From contig JAHLTZ010000020.1 in NCBI GenBank assembly GCA_025786725.1, forward strand, positions 1 through 64,000: 64,000 bases of DNA, read 5' to 3'. Positions 35,283-48,838 of this stretch are shown piece by piece; position 1 is the first letter of the stretch, and every line of letters begins with the position of its first letter. The DNA is from Syncephalis fuscata. Its lineage: Eukaryota; Zoopagomycota; Zoopagomycetes; Zoopagales; Piptocephalidaceae. A program made the translations under genes and the position numbers. The notes under the pieces were generated by a model. The model did no database searches, had not been told where the DNA came from, and saw only the letters and a list, made by a program, of their open reading frames with translations.

Positions 35283-37799
35283 TTATTCAACATTGTTACT
35301 ATGAGCAATATCCGATGATGTCGTCATCTCGCTGACGTCGTCGAGCTTTACCGTTGACATGGCTGAAATGACTGCACTGGTATCAGTTTCAATTAGATTC
35401 CTTTCAACTGTAATACGATCATTGTTGTCACTTGCATTGGTATCGGCATCACTGTCACTATCCACGCTGCTTTCCTCCTCGTCCAGTTGATCGGTATCAT
35501 CGGTATCCATTTGTACTTCTTCCATAATATCGTCGTCATCGCCATCACCATCACCATTATTGTTGTTATTATTAGCACTGCCTTCACCGTTATTAGCATC
35601 GCCGATATGCTCCATTGATTGACCCAAACACGCTGCAAACGATAAGGTTGGTGAACGTGGTAGAGAAATAGGCGATGCCGGCACTTGGTTAAGTACTGAA
35701 GGAGCCAAGGCAATCAAATCATAGGATGGCGGTGGAGAAAGCACATCATTGGCCATATTCTCCATCATAGATGCTTGGTCAGCTACACGAGTGTATAGCG
35801 GCAATGGTTCTCCCATCGACATACGTGCCCGGTGGCGATATTCATTACCATTAGCGTCACGATCATACTGCGCTATTACTGGTGTGGGTCGGCGGTAATT
35901 GGCCATAACAATGGGTACACGCACAGTGATTCGAGTATCGTGACAGCCCCGTCGAGGGAATATAGATACCATAACATAGTATGCAAGATGAATAGGTGCA
36001 TCTCGACGTACGGTAGATGGTGGTTCCATGGCATCAGTGGGCAGTGTAAGTGTTAAATTAGACGACAATGTTTCTGGATCGATATTCAGCGCTTCAATAC
36101 GATAGGAAATAGTACGAGATATTCTTTCCGTATTGCTAAATAACCACCAATTAATATAAAGCTGTAAAATAGCCACTAATACTTACGTTCCCATATTAAC
36201 TGTTTGTCTTCGACGTAACTCTACCAGAACACCTTCTGACTGTTGTAGTTCACAGAAATGTTTAACATTAATGTTGATTGGCAATTCATCGCCTATTCAT
36301 TCGTTATTAGCTATTAGCTATTACACTTGCTGGTTTGTCTATTCCTACCTAGTAAAAATCCCGTACGCGGTAACGACACTTTACAGGACACCAGTCCTTT
36401 AGGTGCACGTCCCATTCTAGTCCAAAAACCACCAACTACAATCTCCATAGCATTTTCGCCTTGAGCCGTCTGTTCTAGTCGACGTCGATTCACAGGAACA
36501 CGCGACTGTACGGTTAAATCACGTGAAACATGTCGTCGTGGCTTTGGCCATGGCTGGGTGTAAGAGGCGATTAATTCGTAGCGTACAAATGTCAACGATT
36601 CCTATCCATCCCATATTAATTAGATTAATTATAAACAAAACATTTTACCATACACTTACGTAAAAGGTACTTGGCATATCCGTCAACACATCATTTGGTG
36701 TAGGCAATACAAATTGAAATGGAAAGCGATGCAGACCCTTGCCTAATTGATTTGGTTCGTCCATCGATCCAAATGATCGTAAACGACGATGCTGTGGCTG
36801 ATTTGACAATGATGATGTAGACAGTCTACCTTCTTCGTTGGCCGCATTATTTGCCGTTAGACTAGATGGCTCGGCACTACCTGGTCGTTGGAGAGAATGG
36901 CCTGCTGCGCTATTAGAGCCACTTGCCCCGCTATTGGGCGGTGTCAATCCAAGATTACGTAGTAATGTGCCGATCTTTAATCGTGACAAGTAATCGCCTC
37001 TTGATCCCACCAAGTTTGACGTGCTATTACTACGTGGACGGCCACCCCGGCTAAGCATATCGGCCTCTACACTATCCTCGTTTACTTCCTCGCTAGATTC
37101 GGCAGCCAGCGTAGAAGAAGGATGTGAGCTTAGTATGGGCATGGTCACGCTGACCGTGGGCACATTGGCCCGATGGGAGCCAGAAGTCGAGGACCGAGCT
37201 GAACTGGGTGGCTCGTGGCCTTGAATGGCCGAGCTTGGTCCCCGTGCACCTCCGCCTTGTCCAACAGCACTCGAAGAGCTACCTGGCGCATTTGATACGG
37301 CAGCCCGTGCCGCCGACCACACCACCATTTCCTGGGCAAATAGCTCAATGGTATCACTGCAACAACTATAGTCATCGTTAATAGGTACACCTATCGCTAA
37401 GTAACCATATCCACTTACTAGTTACGTCGAATGAAACATTGCATCGATCCACATAGCCGTACACGTATTTCCCGTGCACTTATTGATTTAGACAGCTCTA
37501 GTTCAATGAAACCTATACACGCATATTTATTAATAAAAGTCACATAGAATAATAATAATAATAAGTAAATTATATAGTCATATAATAAGAATAGACACCA
37601 TTTAATAATAAAACCAGCTCCGCTTATTTAAAATACAGTAACGCCTACCTTTAACAACATCGCCAGGATGGTAGATAGCATCGGGTGCGTCCAATAGAAT
37701 ACGAAAACCAGTAGAACGCTGTTCGAGTGCCGTCTTTTGTACTCGAACAGAAAGCGCATTGTCGGCCATTACACCTGCCATAGCGCTAAGGCTATTCAT
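35283..37799 (-). CDS. Alpha-arrestin (ART-like ubiquitin-ligase adaptor), several exons
   Basis: Adaptor that recruits a Rsp5/Nedd4-type ubiquitin ligase to plasma-membrane transporters for endocytosis. The start is at 37799. FRILLDAPDAIYHPGDVVKG and then FIELELSKSISAREIRVRLC form the arrestin-N beta sandwich. A long Ser/Gly-rich insert (36900-37320) follows, then FPFQFVLP...TDMPSTFY, the point at which the cargo strand resumes. ESLTFVRYELIASYTQPWPK, FLLGE-like GDELPININV and SISYRIEALNI-like strands form arrestin-C. The tail contains SPPPSYDLIAL, a PPxY motif that binds WW domains, then an acidic Asp/Asn/Ser-rich end. This is the usual fungal ART layout. Fine exon borders were not all resolved. 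Confidence 0.85.
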
Positions 37800-38271
37800 A
37801 GCGTTGTAGAAAAGAAAAGAAAAAACAGCGACAATAACCGTAGCTGTACCAAAATAGAATTGAAGATGAACAATATTCTATAAAAGAAAAGCCAATACTA
37901 AACACTACTATCGTCAATGCTACTAATAGTACCGTTCATTAATAAAGCAGATAAAGAACAGCAATTACTATAAAGTAACCACGACAACAGCGATAAAGAT
38001 GAGTATATTATAAAGAGAAATAGCACGGCAACAACAAAGACACAAAACAGACCAATAAGTAATAACGCCACTATAAAAAGATAAGAATCAAACAGTCGTA
38101 TATATCAGTGCCAAATCAACAAGGCAGTCCGCCTTTATTTTACAGGTCCAACAGAGGTCAGACAGAATGGCTGTGTGTATTGCTGTATGTGTACGTGTGG
38201 TGCAGCCTGTGCACAGGTAGAGACATGCGGAAGGATCAAACACAGCGTATGATATAGTTATTGAGCAATGG

Positions 38272-38307
<36 letters not shown>

Positions 38308-39473
38308 AACAAACAGCATCATGCATACGCCATTCATGTACATGCTGTTACATAGTCGGTATCTAGAATGGCGTACAGAGACACGCGTGCAGTGAAGTGC
38401 ATACGCCAGTAAGCCATTCTTTGCTGGAAAAGAAACACCACATGCATCAACCAAGAGTGCTAGAGCCCATTTACTTATCGCCACCCCACCACACGAGCGT
38501 ACTGCAGTTACAGGTTGTTGTCGTTGCTGTCATTGTCGTCGTTGGCACCATCCTCTCCTTGACATAATGCCAATCTTTCATATGGTAATACAACAGATTG
38601 ATGCCATTCCTGCATGTTGACCAACCAAACGTTGTTTGCTCGTATGGCCATACTATAGAGTCACGGTGTGCCTTTTACACCATCTACAAGAATAGACATT
38701 GATCATAGGCGAGACAAGTGCACGGTGGCGATCAAATAAACGGTTCAGGGCCTAAAACTCTCGATTACCATAGTGTATATAGTAGAAGGCCCGTGTTGGT
38801 TTAATTTGACTTTGGATGGTGACGAGGCCAGTGGGTTACACACTTGCCACCGCGGTCAAGGCGGCGATGCTATAGAGTTGCACCACACGTTAATCACCTA
38901 GTACAACCTTAATAAAACAGTTTTATTAGAAAAGAAAAAGTACAAGACGGTTATTTGTCTACAGCTTGTCCGCCCTCTATTTCTATGTCGCATTACTATA
39001 TGGATACACTAGTTGCCTCATGCTTTCTCCGCGATATATAAAACTACGATCCACGTGTACAATGTGGACCTGCACAGATAAATAAGAAACGCAATCAATA
39101 AAATGTGCATGCTGTAATTAATAGTAGTGGATACGAAAAACAACAAATTGTTACCATTGTACTTATAGTAAAAGTAATAATAATTACCATGTACTATTTA
39201 AACTACCAATATTATTTATATTAACTAATAATATGACGTTATAAATGATTTAATAAATAACATGATATAAATGAATGAGTATCTATATTTATGCAGGTAC
39301 CATGACTGTTCTTTTTTTTATTTTCATTTAAAACTAATTAAAAATGTTATTTTTTATTCTTTTGTTTTGCTATTTATCTTTATATTATTTGTCAAGTGCC
39401 GTCTGAGTCCTTTCGTTTCTTCGTTGGTAACACTTTGTCTCTCTGCCTTTTCTTTATAATATTTACAGCTAAA
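37800..39473. other. Intergenic region with CAA/TTG microsatellite
   Basis: A run of about 11 TTG triplets lies at 38272-38304. On the minus strand it gives a poly-Gln frame, which is not considered a gene. The region 38350-38900 is less AT-rich than its surroundings but has no recognisable coding content. 38900-39470 is the presumed promoter of the ABC transporter gene. Confidence 0.5.
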
Positions 39474-42400
39474 ATGGAGATTCCCGTAACGGTGAATGTC
39501 CAGTCTAAGGCAAGTTAACTATCGAATATTTGGAGAAAGCACAATTAATAATACTTGCCATAGGCGATGAATAAGCCAACACACGATGGTGCCATGAACG
39601 ATAACTGGCTTTTATGGTAAGTACTACCTAGAATACCATTATAGCTGTACAGCTTCTTATAGATGTTATTTAAAGGATTGATTGGATTTTTATACTGTCC
39701 ATATCCTTTTCTATAGGCTATTTATGGCAACTATTCAAACTATGGACCCGTGAAAGAAATGAATCTACACAAGCATCTAATGATTTGCATGGCCATCCAA
39801 GCGATCAATCAGCACTACTGGCATCCAATAGATCAGATAGAAGTAATGAGGGCAACTACGGCACTATAGGATGGTCACCATCATCGCCAATATCAGCAAC
39901 ATCTGTATCTGATAGTGGCACCGATGCTCCAATATCATATACTAGGACCGCTTTATTCAGTTACGATAACTTTATAGTTTACAGTGCACAATTTTGTTTA
40001 GCGTTTATTATCTCTCTATTGGGTGTTATTCAATGGAGATGGTGGCTATCGAATATGGGATCATCTACACCTGTCACACCTGTCATATCAAATTGGCGTT
40101 CATTAGAATTGATTTTAGACTATTCAGTATGGGTAAGTTTAATATAAATATGCTATATTATATTGATTGCCATTATATAGATCACTATTCTTGTAGGCAC
40201 TGGATATCAAATGTGGTGTATTCAACAACAAGCATCCCAAAATACACTATCCAGATCTGCCTATAATTTAAATAAGCGACTCCATAATCCACTTGCCTAC
40301 ATCATTTTTGCAAGTTCAATCTACACAGGAGTTCATTTAGTAGCCGATTTATACTATGGCTTTTTAATACCGCCCATGCATATTCTAACTCATGATACGC
40401 TAAATAATAATAACAACGAGACACTATCCATTTTTTCTAAAAAGAATGTAATAATACAAGATATTATATTGTTACGCTTAATTGTAGTCGTTACTGCTTT
40501 AACAACTTTACTATTCCTTCGACGTCCCATCGATGATACAGATGGTGCAGCTGTAGGTGAAGATGGTAGATTAATGACCCGTGAAGCCGGTGCATCCATC
40601 TGGGAATGTATGTCATTTTCATGGCTATCTCCGTTAATGAAAGCAGGACGGCAATCGGGTCGGATAGAAGAGGCTGATTTATGGGAATTAATGACACCAG
40701 ATCAAGCGAGTAAGGCGACACAAGCATTTGCATCAAATAGGTAATAGTTATAACACCGTTGGATTACTGTAATAACTAATGAATGTTATTGTAGACACTC
40801 TAATCTATTAATATCGTTATTAAGCACATTTAAAATCGATTTACTAAAACAGATGGGATTTGCCTGTTTATGGAGCCTATTCATGTATTCGCCGCCACTA
40901 TTTCTTAATCGTTTACTAGATACCATTTCTTTAAGAAATAAGCACCGAGATACTATACCAACCCATACTGTCCAAACAGACTATATAGACTATGCTTACT
41001 TTGATGCATTGGGTCTTTTACTGGGTACTCTCTTTATGAGTGCATGTTTACAACAAGCAGCATTCTACGGTCAACATGTGGCTGTACGTACCCGGGCTAT
41101 TCTTTCAAGTCTTATATTTGAAAAGTGTTTAAGGCGACGTGTCTATCAAACAACACCGTCAAAGAAAGATGATTGTCGGAAACGGAATAAAACAGCCACC
41201 ATCCATGAAGATAACAATAATGGACAAGAGACACCGGTACCTCATATAGTAGTTATAGAAGAAGAAGAAGAAAAGAAGAAGAAGAAGAAAGATAAAGCAG
41301 AAAAGGACGACACGCCTACAGTTAAAGATGCTGGATCCATTACTAATTTGTTAAATGTTGACGTTCAACATATTAGTGATGCATTCAGTTATACACATTT
41401 GTTTGTTGGTAGTGTGATTCAAATTGCAGTAGCTCTTACATTCCTATCATTTTTATTGGGATGGGCTACAGCATTTGGTATTGCCAGTATGTTGCCAGTC
41501 TATTGGGCATCTCGTTATGTAGGACGTAATTTTACTCAAGTTATGGCCCAACTTTTAAGTGCATCAGATAACCGACTATCCATTATGAATGAAGTAAGCT
41601 TATTTGTTTAATTGATTTATTTATTAATTAATTAATTAACACGTAACACGTAACACTTTTAGGTGATGCAAACGATACGAATTATTAAATTATTTGCCTG
41701 GGAGCCACAATTCTCGGATAGAATAATGAAGGCACGAGAGACGGAATTAAAGGTGCTATGGCAAAGAATGATGATGTTTATTGCCTTTATGTCTATTAGT
41801 ATGGGTGGACCTGTACTTATTATGTCAGTGACCCTTGGTGCTTACACAACACTGCTTCAACAAGCATTGACACCTTCAGTGGCATTTACTACTGTTGCAT
41901 TGTTTAATTCGTTAAGACGAGCTGTGGAACAATTTCCTGAAATGTTATTCTGGCTATTACAATGCCGTGTGAGTTCACATCGTATTGATACTTTTCTATC
42001 AGAAGAAGAAGTAGCAGTGCTACCTAAACCGTCATCTTATACGGCTACTGTTGCCAATAGTAACAGCAGTGCTTCAAATATGAATATAGGATTTACGCAT
42101 GCTTTCTTTAGTTGGAATAACACAACCATTGACTGCCCCTCTGACACAGCCACGGTAAAAGACGAATTACTTGAATCATTTTTAGTAAATGAAGATAATG
42201 AAAGAGAAGAGTCACGTGGATTTTGTTTAACTGATATACATATACAATTTCCAATTGATGAATTGACAGTAATAGCCGGTTCTACAGGCAGTGGTAAATC
42301 ATCTTTATTACTGGCGCTATTAGGTGGTAAGTAATTAATATTATTATATTTATTAATTATTAATTATTATATGTAGAAATGTCCCTTACGAGAGGACAGA

Positions 42401-45400
42401 TCCACTTTCCTAAACGTAACTCAAATGCATGTTCGGTCAACATGGATCATGAAGTGGCCTATGTAGCACAGCAGGCCTGGTTACAGAATGTTACTATTAG
42501 AGAAAATATTCTATTTGGTATGCCTTATGATGAGGCACGTTATCGCCAAGTAGTATATGCGTGTGCTTTAGAAAGAGACTTTGAAATTCTAGATGCAGGT
42601 GACCAGACTCAAGTGGGCGAGAAAGGAGTAACACTTTCTGGTGGTCAGAAACAACGTGTGGCCTTAGCGCGTGCCGTTTACAGTCGGGCTCGCCATCTAC
42701 TACTTGATGACTGTTTATCGGCCGTGGATGCCCATACGGCAAAGCATATTGTTGACTACTGCTTAACCAGCCCATTGATGTATGGCAGAACACGTATTCT
42801 AGTGACCCATCACGTTGAGATGTGTTTAGCCGATGCAACATTAGTGGTAGTGTTACGGGCAGGACGTATTATGGTACAAGGCACAGCGGATGCCGCACTG
42901 GCCTCAGGCTGGCTACCAAGCTGTTCTGAATCCATGACCACGAGTAGACAAGGTACACCCCGACCAAGTAGACCGGCATCTATTCGGGAACGACTTAATG
43001 CACTCGGCAGTCCCGATGATGGCGAGAGTAGTGGTGATAACTCTATATCACTAACCCTGGATGCTATTCCTAAAGGACATAGCCGTCGTCATGGTCGTCA
43101 GAAGAAAAAGCGTAGTAAACAGCCCACCAACAGCATCAACGACGTCGTCGACAAATTGGTGTTATTAATTCAGCGGCCGAAGAAGAACCAGAAGATGACG
43201 AGGACACGAATGGCGGTGAAACGGCCGGAACAGATAACGGCGACTCATCCAATATTAGTCGCTACGATGGCCGATTAGGCGAAGAGGAACAGAGAGCTAG
43301 GGGCCACGTCAATATGGATGTCTATCGAGCTTACATAAAGGCCAGTGGTGGCTACCAATACTGGGTGCTAGTTATATTGTTACTAGTTGCTATGCAAGTA
43401 TTTGTCTTTGCCCAACCTTACTGGTTAAGAATATGGACCAACTCGGTGACTAGCCACAAAGATCATGGTGCACCCCACTCGTCGCATTTCTATTTGGGTA
43501 TTTATGCACTATTAGGGGATTAGTTGTGATGGCTGTGGCGATTCGACACTATGTTATTATTGTTGGCACAGTACGAGCGGGTAGAAATCTGCACCAACAA
43601 TTAACCGATCGTATATTACATGCCAAATTACGTTTCTTTGACGCCACACCTGTAGGCCGTATTATGAATCGGTTTAGCAGAGATATTAGCGCCATTGATC
43701 AAGAACTTACTATTGCTCTTGGATTCTTCCTTATTGATCTTATTGAAATTGGTGCTATTGTGCTAATGATTAGTGTGGTGACACCATGGTTCTTAGTGGC
43801 GGGTATTGGTATTGGTAGGTTTATTTACGATAAATTAATAGAATTACACTAACAGTTGGACAATTAAATAGCCGCTGTCTACTTTGTAGTAGCATCACGA
43901 TTTGTTGCCGCTTCTCGTGATTTGAAACGACTAGAATCTGTGTCAAAGTCGCCGTTCCTTTCTCTGCTAAACGAAGCTCTACTGTAAGTTATACGGCGTC
44001 TATTATCTTCTTCTTACTTTTACTAATGTATTTATAGTGGTGTTACGACAATTCGAGCATTTGGAGCACAGGATCGCTTCTCAGTTGATAGCTTAATACG
44101 TGTGGATGCCATGAATCGGCCCACTTATCATTTAGGTGCGGCAAATCGTTGGCTTAGTTGGCGTACCTATTTGGCTGGCTCTTTTGTTAGCTTTTTCACT
44201 GCTATCTTCATTCTGATTAGTCTAGACCATATTGATGCTGGTCTAGCTGGATTTACGCTAAGTACTGCATTAATGTTCTCCGAAATCACCATGTGGACCG
44301 TTACCTTCTATGGTATGCTGGAAATGAGCATGAACGGTGTAGAACGTGTACACGAATACTTGCAAATTGATCAGGAACCACCTGCAATTATCGAATCGTC
44401 GCGACCAGCCCCAGAGGTAAGTAAATTATAGGCTAAAACCACTCGATACTAACTATAGATTAATAAATGAATAGTGGCCACAAAAAGGTTTAATACAAGT
44501 AGAAAACCTGGTTATACAATATTCACCACTACATACGCCGGTCATTCGTGATTTATCATTTACCGTACAGCCAGGCGAGCGTGTAGGCATTGTTGGAAGA
44601 ACTGGTATGGTGAATTGTACACGATTAATGGTTTTATTAACATAAAATATAGGTGCTGGTAAATCTACACTGGCCGTAGCATTCTTCCGCTTTGTCGAGG
44701 CTACAAGCGGCACCATCGCTATTGATGGCGTAAACATTGCCAATATTGGTCTTCATGATCTACGCTCTCGATTGACCATTATTCCGCAAGATCCAATTCT
44801 ATTTAATGGTACTATTCGTAGTAACTTAGATCCATTTTCGATACATTCCGACGATGCTATATGGAATACATTGCGACGCAGTCATTTGATTGGGCAAGTG
44901 GATGGTCAAGAGTTCTATCCGGCTGGTTTAGAAAGTTTAGATGCACCAGTGTCAGAAAATGGTGTTAACTTTAGTCAAGGACAGCGCCAATTATTAGCTA
45001 TGGCGCGAGCATTGCTATGCAGTAGCAAGGTTAGTCATTTAACTGTACTAAAATACAAGCATTTAAAAACTAATTACACAATAATAGCTTATTATCATGG
45101 ATGAAGCGACAGCCTCAGTCGATTTTGAGACTGATACTCTGATTCAACAAACGGTGCGCAATGAATTTACAGATGCATCACTGCTCTGCATTGCTCATCG
45201 CCTACGCACTATTATCGACTACGATAAAGTATTAGTCATGGGTAGGTGATTGATTTAATATTGTGTAGCTATTTTATTTACAAATATCCATAGATGCTGG
45301 TCGATTGGCAGAATACGATTCTCCATCAGTGCTTATTCAGCAAAAGGACTCGATATTCCGTAAACTTTGTGAACAATCGGGTGAATTTGATGTTTTACTA

Positions 45401-45421
45401 GCAATGGCAACAGGTGTTTAA
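39474..45421 (+). CDS. ABCC/MRP-type ABC transporter (full length), about 12 exons, two or more apparent frameshifts
   Basis: ATP-driven exporter or vacuolar importer of organic anions and conjugates. The start at 39474 ([12 protein letters not shown]) is tentative, because the join to the third exon ([11 protein letters not shown]) is one base out of frame. Hydrophobic N-terminal segments precede TMD1 (40800-42000). NBD1 has Walker [10 protein letters not shown] (about 42280), the signature [15 protein letters not shown] and Walker [14 protein letters not shown], with Asp in place of the catalytic Glu as usual in ABCC NBD1. A charged linker follows, then TMD2 (43310-44400). NBD2 has Walker A GRTGAGKST, signature [15 protein letters not shown], Walker B ending MDEATASVD, and the H-loop CIAHRLRT. 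The frame breaks at about 43161-43170 (linker) and 43511-43517 (GGGG run). Both need one extra base. Substrate unknown. Confidence 0.88.
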
Positions 45422-46740
45422 GTCAGTGTAATAAAATATCTTAAATAGATGCAAGCAAATAATGGTATTGAATTATTAGTGATTTGTTACATTTTCAATA
45501 TAATAATGTAAATAATCGTGCACCATTTGCAGGTTGTAATTGTTAGTCGTTGATATACAAAATAGTAAAGATTACATTAAAATTCAACTGCTACAATTTT
45601 GATTAAATTTAATTAGTTTAATTAGTGCTATTAAACAATTTAATTTATTTATTAAAGTAAACTTTTTCGTAATTCTTTCTAAACAATTCTTACTTTATTG
45701 TCTATAGCATATTTAGCTTACTCGATTTTTCTAATATTGCTATGACTTTGATTATGAAATCTTTGCTCAATAATTTTCTATAATTAATCACATCTTCAAT
45801 CTTTTTTAATCAAATGGTCTAGTGCTTTTCAAAGTTTTGCGGTCCCATCAGTGCCATTGTTTTCATCATTACTATCATTTTAAACATGCCACATATTTAG
45901 ATTAACTTTAGGATATATTCTAGCAGAATACCTATTGATGGCATCATGGTTGAAATTGTCCAAAACCAAGCTATGACTTGCTGGTAAGACGGTGACAAAC
46001 ACCAATATCTCGAATATAGTCAAACCAGTATAGTAATAATAATATTCATATTAATAATGGCTTAGCGTTGTCTTATAATATACGCAATCAAAGTAAATAA
46101 CAAAATAATATCGACATCATTTTAACTATATTATATATAATTTATATCACTTGCGAATAAACAACAACTCAGTAACAAGTTTTAGGCAAATGCCAGTTTT
46201 ATTGACACATTATTATTTAGATACATAGTTAATAACAATAAAAATGAATGAATGCGCTGTTTAACGTTTTTAATAATTAAAATATGTTATTACTCTAACT
46301 ACATGCTGGTCATAAATGTAATGCAAGCGCTTTTTATTCTATATATTTTTACAAATACTAAATTGTATTAGATTGTATGATAAACTATAGTATAGACAAG
46401 AATTAAATTAATATGTGCTAATTTTAAAATATGCTAATCTAATACAAAGCTGTATGAATTATGCTACATTATTGATAAGGCATTCTTTGGAGTTATAACT
46501 AAATTAGTACTAAATGCTTGATTCATTTCAAAATAAATTTTTTATATTTGCTAAATCATGGCTTTAGACTGAAGTATTTCAATTGTTTAAATTCTTATTC
46601 TGTTATTTAATATAATTAGTAAAGAAATACTCGTATTCTTGATATATAAAAACCACTATGGCATAGTACATCCAGTTTTTCATATTTATCTAAAATATAG
46701 CATGTTGCACTATATTGTTACATTGTACCTTGTGCGTTAC
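45422..46740. other. AT-rich intergenic region
   Basis: No gene, RNA or repeat recognised between the ABC transporter and the trypsin 2 upstream block. Confidence 0.45.
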
Positions 46741-47322
46741 ATAGTCTGATGGTTTATGAATATAAATTGTTTCACAAGAATTAAATCTTTGTTGGTATAT
46801 AGTTACATGCGTAACATCTTACTTGATAGCTTCGCAAAAATACAATATATAAAGAAAACAATATTTTATTACTATGACAAAGGTATGGAGTACAATGCAA
46901 TAAAATTTTTTTAGAGTAGTAGCTTACATCTACTATTCCAATGTAAACAACAAGGTACATCGAAAATGGCATCAAGTCTAAAACAATAAGCATGTTACAG
47001 TGTGACAGCATTAGTATTGTACAATAAAGTTTATACAATAAACAATAAAGTATATTTGATGTAATAATTAAATGTTTTTGAAAACGCAAAACACCTATGT
47101 TGGTTTCGTTTGTAGTTTTAAAAACCAACAGAGCAAGCAAATATTACGTTTCAACAAATTTGATTGTTTAATATTAGTATTTAAATAATATTTGACTTTC
47201 TGGATATACAGCAATTATTTACAAATCAAATTATCACACACATCACTTATAATATCTACATTTCAATACACTCTCATAAATTTTAAAAAGTTTACACATT
47301 AGCACTACAAGCGTTTACAACA
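46741..47322. promoter_or_regulatory. Upstream region of trypsin 2
   Basis: 46741-47060 is a diverged copy of the conserved block at 48839-49150 and includes TAGTAG-N7-CTACTA at 46917-46935, 388 bp from the start. The promoter-proximal part, about 47150-47310, is nearly identical to 49430-49590 in front of trypsin 3 (landmarks TTTCAACAAATTTGATTG and CACACACATCAC). Confidence 0.65.
46917..46935. promoter_or_regulatory. TAGTAG-N7-CTACTA inverted repeat, upstream of trypsin 2
   Basis: Same 19-bp site as at 6308 and 49040. It is perfectly kept although its surroundings have diverged. Confidence 0.5.
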
Positions 47323-48234
47323 ATGTTTAAGCTGGACTTAATCACAACATTGGCCATCATTGTAATTGCAACATCACACATGACAAAAGCCACTCCATTC
47401 AATCCAGTAATGAAAATTGCTGGAGGCTACAGAACCACAATCACTGAGTTTCCTTTCGCCGTGCGTCTTTTACGCACTCAAAATTATATATGTTCAGGTT
47501 CCATTATCGGCGACCGCTGGATCTTGACGGCCGCCCATTGCATAATTGATATCGATGAATCTAAAAAAACAAAAAGAGTAGTTATAAGAGACCCATCAAA
47601 ATATGCTATTAACATTGGATTGAACTCGGATGTAAATCCCAATTCAATTGTTTCAAAAAATGTCTATGCACATCCTAAGTATAACTGGAACACTGCTAGA
47701 TATGATGTTGGTTTACTGGAATTAAGTCAACCAATCAAGTTCACTGATGCTATCCAGTCTGTCAAGCTTATGAAGGATGAATCCAAACTGCCAGTAAATC
47801 AGATGCTTACAGTCGTTGGATGGGGCAAAGAGCAAGCCCACAAATTTGCAACAAAACTAAACCGAATTGAGCTTCCCAATGGAAGTCCAGAGTTTTGTGC
47901 TAAAGCTGATGGAAACTATTTAACATATCGTGATCAATTAATGTGTACTGCGTATGCACCTAGAAAAGTTATTTGTGGCGGAGACTCTGGGGGTCCTTTA
48001 TTGATCAAGGTAGCAAACTCTAACGGTGCTGTCGGCAAAAGAGCTGCTGCATCATGGTTACAGGCTGGTATTACCAGTTATACGCAAAATACGCTACGTC
48101 GCGATTCACGCATTTGTGGTGAAGAGGGCAATGTAGGATTTTATGCTCGTGTAGATTATTTTATCCCTTGGATTGCTAAAACCACCAGATTACCTATTGA
48201 TCAATTTACAGCATCACTACCAAGAAATGTTTAA
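47323..48234 (+). CDS. Secreted trypsin-fold serine protease (S1), copy 2
   Basis: 303 aa, single exon. Signal peptide MFKLDLITTLAIIVIATSH..., short propeptide, activation site K|IAGG. Triad: His in TAAHC, Asp in RYDVGLLEL, Ser in GDSGGP. Six Cys fit the three conserved disulfides (FCAKADG...LMC; VICGGDS...RICG). Position 189, six before the catalytic Ser, is Val rather than Asp, and position 216 is Thr. It therefore should not prefer Lys or Arg despite the trypsin-like fold; a preference for hydrophobic or small side chains is an inference. Its own activation site is basic, so it is probably activated by a true trypsin such as an intact copy 1. It is the first of three tandem copies on this strand. 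Confidence 0.92.
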   Translation: MFKLDLITTLAIIVIATSHMTKATPFNPVMKIAGGYRTTITEFPFAVRLLRTQNYICSGSIIGDRWILTAAHCIIDIDESKKTKRVVIRDPSKYAINIGLNSDVNPNSIVSKNVYAHPKYNWNTARYDVGLLELSQPIKFTDAIQSVKLMKDESKLPVNQMLTVVGWGKEQAHKFATKLNRIELPNGSPEFCAKADGNYLTYRDQLMCTAYAPRKVICGGDSGGPLLIKVANSNGAVGKRAAASWLQAGITSYTQNTLRRDSRICGEEGNVGFYARVDYFIPWIAKTTRLPIDQFTASLPRNV

Positions 48235-48838
48235 AGCCAAATAAATAGTTCAGTAATTATTTACCTAGTCCAATAAATAGATACTCAATTGATTGATTTA
48301 GCTGTTTTTATCTTGTTTAATACTTTTGTTGCTTTAGTCAGACTTCAATGGTCATTAATAATTGCTGTGAATTTATTTATATGCCTACTATTTCAAGAAA
48401 CCATAATATGTATATAGCAGTAAGGGCATTGCTTGGGTAATTGAATATACATGGCGCATCCATACCACCAGCTTATCTGAGGCTGAAAGACACTTTTTTA
48501 TTATGATAACGAAGGGTACACATTAATAAGTATCATTTATACATTGCTACATGCTAAATAGAATTGCCAATACACTTAAACTGTGTTGATTTTTATCACG
48601 ATTTTGTTTTATTGCAAATCGTGATGACGTATAATGTTGTATTTGTTTCTTTACATCTTTATTTTTGCTATCTGCTACAGCTAATACAAAGAGATTATTA
48701 TCGATATGTATTGACCACTGTAGCTATGCCGCATCCAGTATTTTCATACTCGTTTAAAATCTTACATACAATGACATACTGCTATATCTCACATTGTGTG
48801 TAACACAACCCATCAGTTTATAAATACAGGTTAGTTGA
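48235..48838. other. Intergenic region
   Basis: 3' flank of trypsin 2. A 79-codon frame at 48564-48803 has no recognisable content. Confidence 0.4.

Noticed and set aside
38088-38312. Poly-Gln protein on the minus strand
   Set aside because: It arises from the TTG microsatellite. There is no homology and no conserved context.
15045-38810. TTTGAC(C/T) motif about 20-90 bp upstream of several genes (near 15050, 23806) and at 38797
   Set aside because: Too short and too few examples to separate from chance in this base composition.
4970-43520. Programmed -1 ribosomal frameshifting as the cause of the many frame breaks
   Set aside because: No common slippery heptamer is in the correct frame at the sites. 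Several genes would each need one to three events, and the breaks fall at unrelated positions in their families.
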